A stretch of DNA of 64,000 nucleotides, from assembly GCF_022348165.1 (NCBI RefSeq), contig NZ_JAKRFI010000003.1, forward strand, positions 62,001-126,000, written 5' to 3'. Positions 17,048 through 26,250 of the stretch are shown one piece after another (the stretch's first letter is position 1; the number at the start of each line of letters is the position of its first letter). Source of the DNA: Halomonas sp. McH1-25 (GTDB taxonomy: Bacteria; Pseudomonadota; Gammaproteobacteria; Pseudomonadales; Halomonadaceae). The notes beneath the pieces are model-generated. The model ran no database searches. It was not told the DNA's origin and saw nothing but the letters and a program-made list of their open reading frames with translations. The position numbers and the translations under genes were made by a program.

Positions 17048-17595
17048 CCGAACTCCTCATGCTGATGGATGCTTTGTTTGGCCTGCTCCATCACGAATCG
17101 CGCCCTGCCGATTCGCGGCACGTCTACGTGAACAGGTCTTGTTCTATTCCTTTCCTAGCAGTTTCCATGCCATGACAAAGGCCTGCCCCTGGCTGGCCAG
17201 TACGGCCCAACTGCGCAGGACATGCACCAGCGGCAAGCGCAATCTCATCAGCGCGCACCAAAAGGATGCGCGTTTGTTTATGACCAAGCGGACAAACTAA
17301 TTTTCGTCGGCGTATGCCTGCAACCCATGAGAATGCATTGGCATTGTGCAAACCGAGGAATTCATGCGCCAAAGCTGAGCCATATTCCCTGAGCCTCAGG
17401 GCACGCTTTGGCGCTGACTGGCAATCAAGTCATTGTAAAACATGCTTTCCGAATAGTTGGCACGCGAGTTGCTGAATGCAAAGTACAGGACGTGGACCAG
17501 GCTTGCGCGAGCAAGTACGAGTGCGTCGAACCCGGACCTTCAATGATGAAGGCCCTTATATCCGTGTTCGATAGCGACTCGACGAGGAACGTCCC
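17048..17595. other. nasT-nasA divergent intergenic region and nasA leader
   Basis: This 548-base stretch has no gene. It contains the divergent promoters for nasT and nasA and a leader with several small hairpins before nasA (see 17537-17552). The ribosome site GAGGAAC precedes the nasA ATG. Confidence 0.6.
17537..17552 (+). promoter_or_regulatory. hexaloop hairpin in the nasA leader, possible NasT target
   Basis: Stem CCTTC/GAAGG closes the six-base loop AATGAT. ANTAR proteins recognise a hexaloop with A at position 1 and G at position 4, and both are present. The start codon of nasA is 44 bases downstream. I did not find a clear second hairpin of the usual pair. Confidence 0.45.
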
Positions 17596-18948
17596 ATGGA
17601 CATTCGCAACAAAGCCAACAGAATTCGACTGTTCAACTTCAGCATGCCCCAGATGCGGGCCTTTCACTTCTCCTGGTTCGCCTTCCATATCTGCTTCTTC
17701 GGCTGGTTCGGCATCGCGCCGCTGATGGCGGTGGTGCGTGACGACCTTGGCCTGACCAAGACCCAGATCGGCAACACCATCATTGCCTCGGTGGCGATCA
17801 CTGTCATCGTGCGTCTGGCCATCGGCGTGCTGTGCGACAAGATCGGGCCGCGCAAGGCCTATACCTGGCTGCTGTGCCTGGGCTCCCTGCCGGTAATGAT
17901 GATCGGCTTCGCCGACAGCTTCGAGAGCTTCTTCCTGGCGCGCCTGGCCATCGGCGCGATCGGCGCCTCCTTCGTCATTACGCAATATCACACCTCGGTG
18001 ATGTTCGGCCCCAACGTGGTGGGCACTGCCAACGCCACCACCGCCGGCTGGGGCAATCTCGGTGGCGGTACGACACAGATCCTCATGCCGCTGATCTTCG
18101 CCGGCATTCTGATGCTGGGTGTCGAGGAAACCCTCGGCTGGCGTCTGGCCATGGTGGTGCCCGGCATCGTGCTGTTCCTGACCGGTCTCGCCTATTACTT
18201 CTTTACCCAGGACGCGCCCAACGGCAACTTCGACGAGCTGCGCGAGCGCGGCGAGCTGCCCAGGGCGGAAAAAGAGTACAGCATGGCCAGCACCTTCGGC
18301 GCCGCCGCCAAGGACATTCGCGTGTGGGCGCTGTTCGTGGTCTACGCCGCCTGCTTCGGCGTCGAACTGACCATCAACAACATCGCCGCCATCTACTTCT
18401 TCGACACCTTCGACCTCGACCTGGCCACCGCCGGGATGATCGCCGGCCTGTTCGGCCTGATGAACCTGTTCGCCCGCACCCTGGGCGGCGTATTCTCCGA
18501 CCTGTTCGCCAAGACGGGGGGGCTCAAGGGCCGCGTACGCTGGCTGTTCATCGCCATGCTGTGCGAAGGCGCGGCGCTGATATTCTTCTCGCAGATGCAC
18601 GTACTGACGCTGGCCATCGGCATCATGCTGGTGTTCAGTCTGTTCACCCAGATGGCCGAAGGCGCCACCTTCGGTGTGGTGCCCTTCGTCAACCGCAAGG
18701 CGCTTGGCGCCGTGGCCGGCATCGTCGGCGCAGGCGGCAATGCCGGTGCCGTGGCTGCCGGCTTCCTGTTCCGCTCCGAATCGCTGACTTACCAGCAGGG
18801 CCTGTTCTACCTCGGCGTTGCCGTATCGATTGCCGCCTTCGCCACCATGCTGGTGCGTTTCTCACCCCAGGTACTGGCCGAGGAAGACGCCGCCTACCGC
18901 GAAGCGGCCGGCAGCAATGCCGCCCCGGCCGAACTGTCGCTGCGCTGA
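17596..18948 (+). CDS. nasA: nitrate/nitrite MFS transporter (NasA/NarK type)
   Basis: This 450-residue protein is a twelve-helix major-facilitator transporter of the nitrate/nitrite porter family. It shows an FFGWFGIAPLMAVVRDDLGL start, the D-K-I-G-P-R-K loop and the nitrate signatures G-N-A-T-T-A-G-W-G-N-L-G-G-G and G-N-A-G-A-V-A-A. It should import nitrate across the inner membrane. It lies next to nasS/nasT and its leader carries a possible NasT target, so nitrate-responsive expression is likely. A GC-rich terminator follows. Confidence 0.92.
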   Translation: MDIRNKANRIRLFNFSMPQMRAFHFSWFAFHICFFGWFGIAPLMAVVRDDLGLTKTQIGNTIIASVAITVIVRLAIGVLCDKIGPRKAYTWLLCLGSLPVMMIGFADSFESFFLARLAIGAIGASFVITQYHTSVMFGPNVVGTANATTAGWGNLGGGTTQILMPLIFAGILMLGVEETLGWRLAMVVPGIVLFLTGLAYYFFTQDAPNGNFDELRERGELPRAEKEYSMASTFGAAAKDIRVWALFVVYAACFGVELTINNIAAIYFFDTFDLDLATAGMIAGLFGLMNLFARTLGGVFSDLFAKTGGLKGRVRWLFIAMLCEGAALIFFSQMHVLTLAIGIMLVFSLFTQMAEGATFGVVPFVNRKALGAVAGIVGAGGNAGAVAAGFLFRSESLTYQQGLFYLGVAVSIAAFATMLVRFSPQVLAEEDAAYREAAGSNAAPAELSLR

Positions 18949-18978
18949 GATTGCCCCAGCGTCGCCCCGCCGCCCGCT

Positions 18979-19002
18979 GCCGCCCTTCGGGGCGGCGGTT
19001 TT
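18979..19002 (+). terminator. intrinsic terminator of nasA
   Basis: Stem GCCGCCC/GGGCGGC with a UUCG tetraloop, followed by GGTTTT. It begins 31 bases after the nasA stop. Confidence 0.85.
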
Positions 19003-19015
19003 CGTTTGCGGGGTC

Positions 19016-20911
19016 ATGCTAGGCTATGGTGTTGTCACCGAATCGGATGGTCGTGTGCCGCGTCTTTCACAGCCCCCAGAACACCCCCAACACTTGCTTC
19101 CCGGATTCATCAGTGTCTTTCGCTATAGCCGTCGTGCACTGGCGCTGGTCTGGAGCACGTCGCGCGGGCTGACCGTCGGCCTGGCCGTGTGCACGTTGGT
19201 TGCGGGAATTCTACCGGCCGTGGCGGCCTACCTCGGCCAGTTGATCGTCGATGCCGTGGTGGCAGCCATGGAGCGTCATGCCCAGCAACCCGGGCTCGAC
19301 TGGCAGGTCCTGCTCTGGCCGCCCTTGCGCTACGTGCTGATGGAGTTGGGGATCATCGCGCTGATCGCCCTGGCCCAGCGCGGCCTGTCGGTACAGCAAT
19401 CGCTATTGCGCGCACTGCTCGGCCAGCGCGTCAATGTGATGATTCTCGAAAAGGCCGGTGCACTGTCGCTGTCGCAGTTCGAGGATTCCGAACTCTACGA
19501 CAAGCTGACCCGCGCCCGTCGCGAAGCCTCGTCGCGGCCGTTGGCACTGGTCAACAAGACCTTCAGCCTGATTCAGAACGCCATCTCGCTGGGCAGCTTC
19601 GCGGTCCTGCTGTGGCAATTCTCGCCCTGGGCCCTGCTGATCCTGGTCATCGGCGCGCTACCGGTGTTCGTTGCCGAAGCCAAGTTCTCGGGCGATGCTT
19701 TCCGCCTGTTCCGCTGGCGATCCCCGCAGACGCGCATGCAAACCTACCTGGAAACCGTATTGGCCCGTGAGGACAGCATCAAGGAGGTCAAGCTGTTCGG
19801 CCTCGAATCGCTGTTCCTCGGGCGTTATCGCGACATCTTCCGCACGCTGTACGCCGAGGATCGCCGCCTGACGATCCGCCGCGATGTCTGGGGTTTTCTG
19901 CTCGGCCTGCTGGGCACCCTGTCGTTCTACGCCGCCTATGCCTGGGTGGTCGTGGAGACCATCCTCGGTCGCCTGACGCTGGGCCAGATGACCATGTACC
20001 TGAGCGTGTTCAAGCAGGGCCAGTCCGCCCTGTCGGCCAGCTTGACCGCGATCAGCGGCATGTACGAGGACAACCTCTACCTGTCGAACCTCTACGAGTA
20101 CCTGGAACATCCGGTCGCCAGCGATAGCGGCCACCTGACCGCAGGTGTCCGGCCCGGCGACGGCATCCGCTTCGAGGGCGTGAGTTTCATCTATCCCGGC
20201 GGCGAGCGCCCGGTGCTGCAGAACATCGACCTGCACCTGTATCCCGGCGAGAGCCTGGCACTGGTCGGCGAGAACGGCTCCGGCAAGACCACACTGATCA
20301 AGCTGCTGACCCGGCTCTACGAACCCACCTCCGGACGCATCCTGCTCGACGGCAGCGATCTGCGCGACTGGGACCTCGGCGTGCTACGCCGGCGTATCGG
20401 CGTGATCTTTCAGGACTTCGTGCGTTACCAGTTACCGGTGGGCGAGAACCTGGGCGTCGGCGATGTCGAGGCGTTTACCGACACGGCACGTTGGGAACGT
20501 GCGGCAAGACAAGGCATGGCCGACGATTTCATCGCACGTCTGGAGAACGGCTACCTCACCCAGCTCGGCCGTTGGTTCCAGCGCGGCCAGGAGCTTTCCG
20601 GCGGGCAATGGCAGAAAATCGCCCTGTCGCGGGCCTACATGCGCGAGGACGCGGACATTCTCGTGCTCGACGAGCCCACCGCCGCCATGGACGCCGCCGC
20701 CGAAGCCCAGGTCTTCGAGCAGTTTCGTCGTCATGCCCGGGGCCGCATGACCCTGCTGATCTCGCACCGTTTCTCCACCGTGCGTGCCGCCGATCAGATC
20801 GTCGTCATCGACGAGGGCCGTATCATCGAGCGTGGCAACCATGCCAGCCTGCTGGCCCGCAACGGGCGTTACGCCCAGCTGTTCCGGCTGCAGGCGGCAG
20901 GGTATCGTTAG
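19016..20911 (+). CDS. ABC transporter, fused permease/ATPase
   Basis: This ~632-residue half-transporter has an N-terminal membrane domain (hydrophobic segments near 60-85, 115-135, 200-230 and 310-350 of the reported frame) and a C-terminal nucleotide-binding domain with Walker A GENGSGKTT, signature ELSGGQWQK and Walker B ILVLDEPT. It would act as a homodimer, probably an exporter of lipid, peptide or drug type. The frame is open earlier, back into nasA; I chose the ATG at 19016 just after the nasA terminator, but a GTG at 19055 is possible. Substrate cannot be told. Confidence 0.85.
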   Translation: MLGYGVVTESDGRVPRLSQPPEHPQHLLPGFISVFRYSRRALALVWSTSRGLTVGLAVCTLVAGILPAVAAYLGQLIVDAVVAAMERHAQQPGLDWQVLLWPPLRYVLMELGIIALIALAQRGLSVQQSLLRALLGQRVNVMILEKAGALSLSQFEDSELYDKLTRARREASSRPLALVNKTFSLIQNAISLGSFAVLLWQFSPWALLILVIGALPVFVAEAKFSGDAFRLFRWRSPQTRMQTYLETVLAREDSIKEVKLFGLESLFLGRYRDIFRTLYAEDRRLTIRRDVWGFLLGLLGTLSFYAAYAWVVVETILGRLTLGQMTMYLSVFKQGQSALSASLTAISGMYEDNLYLSNLYEYLEHPVASDSGHLTAGVRPGDGIRFEGVSFIYPGGERPVLQNIDLHLYPGESLALVGENGSGKTTLIKLLTRLYEPTSGRILLDGSDLRDWDLGVLRRRIGVIFQDFVRYQLPVGENLGVGDVEAFTDTARWERAARQGMADDFIARLENGYLTQLGRWFQRGQELSGGQWQKIALSRAYMREDADILVLDEPTAAMDAAAEAQVFEQFRRHARGRMTLLISHRFSTVRAADQIVVIDEGRIIERGNHASLLARNGRYAQLFRLQAAGYR

Positions 20912-20971
20912 CGCGACGACATCGCGGCCGGCCTCGGTACCGACAGGGTCAGACGACTGTCGGAACGAGAA

Positions 20972-21961
20972 TCAAACGGTTACCACCACCTTGCCTACCT
21001 GCTGGTTGGACTCGAGGAAACGATGCGCTTCCTGGATCTGCTCCAGCGGAAAGGTCCGGGTAATGGTCGGCTTGAGCACGCCGGCTTCCAGCCCCTCCAG
21101 GATGAAGCGCTTGGCGCCGTCGAGGCGTGCGTCGTCGGAAACGATCTCGCTGTAGAGATAGCCCTTGAGTGTCAGCGTCTTGCCCAGCACCGTGAACAGC
21201 GGGAACGGACTCGCTTCCGGACTCAGAGCGCCATACACCAGCAGGATGCCACCGGTCGCCATGGCAGCGGTCAGCGGCTCCAGCGCCGGCCCGCCCACCG
21301 GGTCGAAGACCACACGGGCACCCTGCCCCTGAGTGATCTCCATGACGCGTTCAGGCAGATCCTCCTCCTCGGTGGCAATCACGTGGTCCGCCCCGGCCGC
21401 CCGCAAGGCATCGCGCTTGGCGGAGGTACGTGTCGTAGCGATGACGCTGGCCCCCACCTGCTTGGCCACCTGGAAGGCAGCGATGCCGACACTGCTCGAG
21501 GCGGCGGTGACGATCACGAAGTCGTCGCGGGTCAATCCGGCCTGGTCGATCAGGGCGCCGTAAGCGGTCACATACGGCATCCATACTGCGGCAGCCTGCT
21601 CGAAGGACAGCGTGTCGGGATGCTTGACCAGCAGCCGTGCCGGGACGTTGGCCACCTCACCGTAAGTGCCCCACTTGGCGATATCGAGTGGTGGCACGAG
21701 GCTGACGGCATCGCCCTGACTGAACCCTTCGACGTCGGCGCCCACCCTTTGCACGACGCCGGCGGCCTCGTAACCCAGCCGGCTGGGAAATGTCGCCTCC
21801 TGCAGATAGGCATGGTTGCGGAACATCACCTCGGCGCGATTGATACCGATCGCCTTGACCGCGATCTGCACCTCGTCGGCAGCGGGCTCGGACACCTCGA
21901 GTTCTTCGAGGCGCAGCACCTCGGGACCGCCATAGTCATGAATCCGTACGATGCGAGGCAT
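20972..21961 (-). CDS. zinc-type alcohol dehydrogenase/quinone oxidoreductase
   Basis: This 329-residue protein belongs to the medium-chain dehydrogenase family, quinone-oxidoreductase branch: N-terminal P-R-I-V-R-I-H-D-Y-G-G-P, E-V-M-F-R-N-H, the G-x-G-x-x-G-like A-A-S-S-S-V-G-I-A-A-F-Q NADPH-binding stretch, and a C-terminal G-K-V-V-V-T. It lacks the usual four-Cys structural zinc lobe, so it is probably an NADPH-dependent quinone or enone reductase. It stands alone, convergent with the ABC transporter. Substrate not known. Confidence 0.87.
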   Translation of the reverse strand: MPRIVRIHDYGGPEVLRLEELEVSEPAADEVQIAVKAIGINRAEVMFRNHAYLQEATFPSRLGYEAAGVVQRVGADVEGFSQGDAVSLVPPLDIAKWGTYGEVANVPARLLVKHPDTLSFEQAAAVWMPYVTAYGALIDQAGLTRDDFVIVTAASSSVGIAAFQVAKQVGASVIATTRTSAKRDALRAAGADHVIATEEEDLPERVMEITQGQGARVVFDPVGGPALEPLTAAMATGGILLVYGALSPEASPFPLFTVLGKTLTLKGYLYSEIVSDDARLDGAKRFILEGLEAGVLKPTITRTFPLEQIQEAHRFLESNQQVGKVVVTV

Positions 21962-21983
21962 GTCATTCTCCTTTTGACGTTAC

Positions 21984-22036
21984 GCTCTGTCTGAAAATGT
22001 CTGCGCTTGCCCATCCGACGTTAAAGAATCGACGCC
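21984..22036. repeat. truncated copy of a miniature inverted-repeat element
   Basis: The segment starts GCTCTGTCTGAAAATG and keeps the GTTAAAGAATCG-type interior found in the complete copies at 48070-48208 and 50710-50840, but its right half is missing. It lies just upstream of the dehydrogenase gene. Confidence 0.6.
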
Positions 22037-22195
22037 AAGTACGCAGCGCTTGGTGGTGCAAAGCCACTGATTCATTGTGCCGACGGAAGCGCCATGCAAT
22101 GAACGGACAGCATAGCAGGCTAATGGTCGGCGTCTAACGTGCAACACGCCGTTGCTCATTCCGAACTCGTTAGCGACCCGCCCCTTGCCTTAAGA

Positions 22196-22227
22196 TGAGA
22201 AGGCCTTTTATTTAAAAAACCTTCTCA
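22196..22227 (+). promoter_or_regulatory. inverted repeat before the siderophore-binding protein gene
   Basis: The eight-base arms TGAGAAGG and CCTTCTCA are separated by 16 AT-rich bases. It ends 19 bases before the chosen start. It does not match a classical Fur box and could be an operator or a leader hairpin. Confidence 0.4.
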
Positions 22228-22246
22228 CATGCCCAGGATACATCTC

Positions 22247-23101
22247 ATGAGACCCTTCGCACTCCTTGCCGCCACCCTGCTGTCATTGAGCGGTACGAGC
22301 ATGGCAGCAACCTCCGCCGAGCGTGTCATTTCCTTCGATTATGGCAGTCTGGATACGCTCGATGCGCTGAATCTCGGCAATCAGGTCGTCGGCGTTCCCA
22401 AGCAAGGGCTGCCGGACTATCTGTCCGACTATGCTGGCGATGACTATGCCGATGTCGGCGGACTCAAGTCTCCCGACCTGGATGCCATCCGCCAGGCCTC
22501 CCCTTCACTGATCGTGATCACCGGCCGCCAGGGGGAGCAGCGTGAAGCGCTGGAAGCGATTGCTCCGGTCATGGAGATGGGCGTATCGGGCGAGGATTAC
22601 CTACAGGCCTTCGACGCCAATGTCACGACGCTGGCCGAGCGCTTTGGCGCTGCCTCACAAGCGGCATCGGCCCTGGATTCATTGCACCGGAAGATCGATG
22701 ACGCACGCCAGACCATCGACGCATCCAAGAACGTCCTTACCGTCACCCACAACGACGGCCACTACATGCTCAACAGGCACCCCATCGTCTATGGCGTGCT
22801 GGGGCTGAACGAGCCGCAGATCCCTGAAAACGTGACCAGCGAAACGCGTGGCAGCCGTACATTCACTCCCCTGACGGCCGAGGCAATCGGCGAAATCGAT
22901 CCCGACGTCATTCTGATCGTCGACCGTAGCGCGGCCATCGGCAGTGAGGCTGTCGACGTCGAGGCGTTGCAGCAGGCCCTGTCAGATGGCGCGGCCGCCG
23001 ACGCTGACGTCGAAGTGTTGACGCCCAAGCTGTGGTACCTGTCAGGCGGCGGGTTGCAGAGCCTGAGTCTGCAGATCGATGACGTGGTCAGCGCCCTTTA
23101 G
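22247..23101 (+). CDS. siderophore ABC transporter substrate-binding protein
   Basis: This 284-residue protein begins with a clear signal peptide (MRPFALLAATLLSLSG, cleavage near A-T-S-A) followed by a helical-backbone metal-receptor fold (R-V-I-S-F-D-Y-G-S-L-D-T-L, V-G-G-L-K-S-P-D-L-D-A-I). It should carry ferric siderophore in the periplasm to an ABC importer, like CeuE/YclQ/FatB. No permease or ATPase gene is next to it, so the partner lies elsewhere. I chose the ATG at 22247 because an AGGAT ribosome site lies nine bases upstream; 22229 is also in frame. Confidence 0.85.
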   Translation: MRPFALLAATLLSLSGTSMAATSAERVISFDYGSLDTLDALNLGNQVVGVPKQGLPDYLSDYAGDDYADVGGLKSPDLDAIRQASPSLIVITGRQGEQREALEAIAPVMEMGVSGEDYLQAFDANVTTLAERFGAASQAASALDSLHRKIDDARQTIDASKNVLTVTHNDGHYMLNRHPIVYGVLGLNEPQIPENVTSETRGSRTFTPLTAEAIGEIDPDVILIVDRSAAIGSEAVDVEALQQALSDGAAADADVEVLTPKLWYLSGGGLQSLSLQIDDVVSAL

Positions 23102-23166
23102 TCCGGGACCGTTTCGGCCTGTCCCAATGACAGGCCGAATACTGAGCCCTACCTTTCACCATGTCG

Positions 23167-24336
23167 TCATGGCATGAAGACCGCTCGCAGGCATTCCCGA
23201 TCCTTGTCCCGGAACATGGCATACCCTTCGGGCGAATCCTCCAGGCTCATGGGATGCGTAAGCAAGTACGCAGGATCGAGTTCTCCTTTCTGGATATGCT
23301 CGAAGATACATTCGATGTAACGCTGACCAGGCTGCTGTCCGGAACGTACGCTGAGCGCCTTGTTGACGATCGCCCCCATGGGAAACTTGTCCATCACACC
23401 CGCATAGACGCCCAGCACCGATACCGTGCCGCCCTTGCGACAGGCCCGAATCGCCTGGCGTAGCGCAGCACCCCGCTCGGTATGCAGGCGCAGTGTCTGC
23501 TTGGTGGTGTCATAGAGCTGTTCCACACCGGTGGTATGCGCCTCGAGCCCCACACAATCGATACAGCGGTCCGGTCCGCGCCCACCGGTGAGTTCGACGA
23601 GCGCCTCGTGTACGTTGACCCGCGTGTAGTCCAGCACTTCGGCCCCGGCCTTCTCCTTCGCCAGCGCCAAGCGATCGGGGAAGCGATCGATGCCGATCAC
23701 ACGTTCGGCGCCCATCAGGTAAGCGCTGCGCATCGCCATCTGCCCGACACCCCCACAACCCCACACGGCGACGGTGTCGCCGGGCTCGATATCGGCGATG
23801 TCAGCGCCGAAGTAGCCGGTCGGCACGGCATCGGAAACGAACAAGGCCTGTTCGTCGCTGATCCCCTCGGGCACCTTGAAGACATTGACATCGGCGAACG
23901 GCACCCGCACATAGGTGGCATGGCTGCCGGCATAGCCGCCGAAGGCATGGCTATAGCCGAAGATGCCTCCACAGGCATAGCCGTAGAGCGTTTCCGTCGT
24001 CGCCGGGTTGGGGTTGGAATTGTCGCAGCAGGAGAACTCCTGACGTCGACAGGGCTCACAGTGGCCGCAGCCGATGATCGACACGGTGATCACCCGGTCG
24101 CCCTTCGAGAGTCCGGTCACGCCACTCCCCACGTCGACGATCTCGCCGAGAAACTCGTGACCCAGCACATCTCCCGGTTTCATGGTCGGCACATAGCCAT
24201 TCAGGAGGTGCAGATCCGAGCCACACACCGATGACATCGTGACGCGAACGATGACATCGCGGGCGTTGACGATTTCCGGGTCGGGAATCGTCTCGACGCT
24301 CAGCTTGTCGGTACCTTGCCATGTCAGGGCACGCAT
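23167..24336 (-). CDS. zinc-dependent alcohol/formaldehyde dehydrogenase
   Basis: This 389-residue protein is a full medium-chain zinc dehydrogenase: catalytic Cys in S-S-V-C-G-S-D, G-H-E-F (zinc His), a structural zinc lobe C-G-H-C-E-P-C-R (with E-F-S-C-C) and a Rossmann stretch G-C-G-G-V-G-Q. It resembles glutathione-independent formaldehyde dehydrogenase-type enzymes. It is the last gene of a four-gene minus-strand operon (SDR, aldo/keto reductase, SRPBCC, this), and its start overlaps the SRPBCC stop (TGATG). Exact substrate unknown. Confidence 0.88.
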   Translation of the reverse strand: MRALTWQGTDKLSVETIPDPEIVNARDVIVRVTMSSVCGSDLHLLNGYVPTMKPGDVLGHEFLGEIVDVGSGVTGLSKGDRVITVSIIGCGHCEPCRRQEFSCCDNSNPNPATTETLYGYACGGIFGYSHAFGGYAGSHATYVRVPFADVNVFKVPEGISDEQALFVSDAVPTGYFGADIADIEPGDTVAVWGCGGVGQMAMRSAYLMGAERVIGIDRFPDRLALAKEKAGAEVLDYTRVNVHEALVELTGGRGPDRCIDCVGLEAHTTGVEQLYDTTKQTLRLHTERGAALRQAIRACRKGGTVSVLGVYAGVMDKFPMGAIVNKALSVRSGQQPGQRYIECIFEHIQKGELDPAYLLTHPMSLEDSPEGYAMFRDKDRECLRAVFMP

Positions 24337-25094
24337 CAGCGACCTCCTCTTTCTGCCCCGGGGCGGGCAGCATTGGTGGTGATCTCTCCGATTTCCAGCA
24401 ATTGCTTCAGGCGACGCAGATCATCGCCGGCCAGGCTGCTTGGATCCTTGCCCAATAGCCTGGCCACGGTGTGCCCAACACGGCCTGCCGGGGGCTCATA
24501 GGTGAATACAGCCTGGACCACGGTACCCCGACCCTGCGGGGCATCATGGAAACTGACCCAGCCAGCCTGATGAATATCGGCGTTCTCTTCGGCCTGCCAG
24601 GCGATGTACTCATTCTCTATTTCATCGGTGATTTCGGCATTCCATTCGAGGTGTTGCCCCGATGCAGGGCTGGCCACCCAGTGGGAACGACGGGCATCGA
24701 TGACATCGATCCGCTCGATGTGTTTCATGAAACGGGCAAGGTTGCTGAAGTCCTTCCAGAAACGAAAGACTTCCTCACGCGGCTTGTTGATGGTCACGCT
24801 GCGCGAGGTGACCTTGGCACGTTTCCATTGGTGTGCCGCTGCCATGTCCTGCTCATAGGAATCCGGCGCCAAGGCCTTCTTGAGACCGCAATAGCCCATC
24901 GCACCACGTGAAATCAGCATGCTGCCAAGGGCGAGATACGCCAGCCGGCCAATCCCCTGCCGACGTAGCCCGAGTCCGACACTCAAGCCACCGCCCAGGA
25001 TGGAAACGGTCCGCTCCGTGCTGGTGAGCTGACCGGCTTCCTCCGACTTGCTGCGCATGGCGACGAGAGAATCATCCTGCCAGGTATCGTTCAT
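24336..25094 (-). CDS. SRPBCC-family (cyclase/dehydrase-like) membrane protein
   Basis: This 252-residue protein has a short hydrophobic N-terminal part (about 30-70, two possible helices around L-S-V-G-L-G-L-R-R and L-A-Y-L-A-L-G-S-M-L-I-S) and a C-terminal SRPBCC ligand-binding domain (about 95-250, with V-T-I-N-K-P-R-E-E-V-F-R-F-W and F-M-K-H-I-E-R). Such proteins are often found with stress-type dehydrogenases. It lies between the aldo/keto reductase and the zinc dehydrogenase in one operon. A strong AAGGAGG ribosome site precedes the ATG. Function unknown. Confidence 0.8.
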   Translation of the reverse strand: MNDTWQDDSLVAMRSKSEEAGQLTSTERTVSILGGGLSVGLGLRRQGIGRLAYLALGSMLISRGAMGYCGLKKALAPDSYEQDMAAAHQWKRAKVTSRSVTINKPREEVFRFWKDFSNLARFMKHIERIDVIDARRSHWVASPASGQHLEWNAEITDEIENEYIAWQAEENADIHQAGWVSFHDAPQGRGTVVQAVFTYEPPAGRVGHTVARLLGKDPSSLAGDDLRRLKQLLEIGEITTNAARPGAERGGR

Positions 25095-25120
25095 GCTCTA
25101 CCTCCTTGAGACTTACAACC

Positions 25121-26185
25121 TTACATACCCATGGTCTTACGGAATTCCGCCATGAACGGCTCGTCAGCCGGCTCGGGACGATCGGTCCCGTTCATGGCAC
25201 GATGCCAGTAAGGGTAGATCGGTACCGGACGAGTCGCTTCTTCGATGCGAGCGAACTCTTCCTCGCTGAGCTCGAGTTCCAGACAGGCCAGGTTGTCCTT
25301 CAACTGCTCTTCGTTGCGTGCCCCCAGAATCAGCGAGGTTACGCCGGGGCGATCCTTCAACCAGGCCAGCGCCACGCGTGCGGCGGAAACTCCATGACCG
25401 TCGCCGATCTCGACCAGCAAGTCGATGATGTCGAAAAGACGCTCGCGGTCATGGATGTAAGGCTCGGGCCAGTCGGTCCCCTGACGATGATCCGACGACA
25501 ATGCTTTATCGCGGCGTAGCTGGCCGGTAAGCAGCCCTTCACCCAGCGGGCTCCAGATCAGCGTGCCAAGCCCTTGATCGCGTCCCACCGGCAGAATCTC
25601 ATACTCGGCCTCGCGAGCCTCCGGCGTATAGTAGATCTGTTGGCTGACCGGGCGGATCAGGCCATGCTCCCGCGCGGCGGCCATGGTCTTCATCATCTGC
25701 CAGCCGTTGTAGTTCGAAGTGCCGACATAACGCACCTTGCCAGACTGCACCAGATGGTCGAGTGCTGCCAGGCTTTCCTCGATGGGAGTCACGCCGTCCC
25801 ACTGATGGAGCTGGTAGAGATCGATATGGTCAGTACCCAACCGGCGCAGGCTCTTTTCGCACTGGCGAATGATGTGATAACGCGAAGCACCGCCGTCGTT
25901 CGGTCCCTCCCCCATCGGCGTGCGCACTTTCGACGTGATCAATACATCGTCGCGCTTTTTCTGCAACGCCTTGCCGAGAACTTCCTCGGACAATCCCATC
26001 GAATACATGTTGGCCGTATCGAAGGTGTTGATCCCGGCATCGCAAGCGATGTCGATCATGCGTCGTGCCTGCTCGGCATCGATATTGCCGACCTTCTCGA
26101 AGCCGGCCTCACCGCCGAAGGTGATCGTACCCAACATCAGTTGAGACACTTTCAGGCCCGAGTGGCCCAGTTGACGATATTCCAT
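25121..26185 (-). CDS. aldo/keto reductase
   Basis: This 354-residue protein is a TIM-barrel aldo/keto reductase using NADPH: MEYRQLGHSGLKVSQLMLGT, the F-D-T-A-N-M-Y-S active-site Asp/Tyr stretch, T-S-K-V-R with Lys, and L-H-Q-W-D with His. It probably reduces aldehydes or ketones in the cytoplasm. I chose the ATG at 26185; the frame runs further to 26233, but that part overlaps the leader and looks unlike the family start. It is the second gene of a minus-strand operon with an SDR, an SRPBCC protein and a zinc dehydrogenase. Confidence 0.9.
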   Translation of the reverse strand: MEYRQLGHSGLKVSQLMLGTITFGGEAGFEKVGNIDAEQARRMIDIACDAGINTFDTANMYSMGLSEEVLGKALQKKRDDVLITSKVRTPMGEGPNDGGASRYHIIRQCEKSLRRLGTDHIDLYQLHQWDGVTPIEESLAALDHLVQSGKVRYVGTSNYNGWQMMKTMAAAREHGLIRPVSQQIYYTPEAREAEYEILPVGRDQGLGTLIWSPLGEGLLTGQLRRDKALSSDHRQGTDWPEPYIHDRERLFDIIDLLVEIGDGHGVSAARVALAWLKDRPGVTSLILGARNEEQLKDNLACLELELSEEEFARIEEATRPVPIYPYWHRAMNGTDRPEPADEPFMAEFRKTMGM

Positions 26186-26250
26186 GTCGTAAACCTGTCC
26201 GTAGATGAACGAGTGGCTCGGTGAAAAGCCCAAAGGCGGCTAGGTATGGC

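Noticed and set aside
18818-19015. Early start for the ABC transporter
   Set aside because: It would overlap the nasA gene and its terminator; the N-terminal sequence is Pro/Arg-rich and unlike the family.
17832-19022. 396-codon frame inside nasA
   Set aside because: It is another frame of the nitrate transporter, rich in Arg and His, with no motif.
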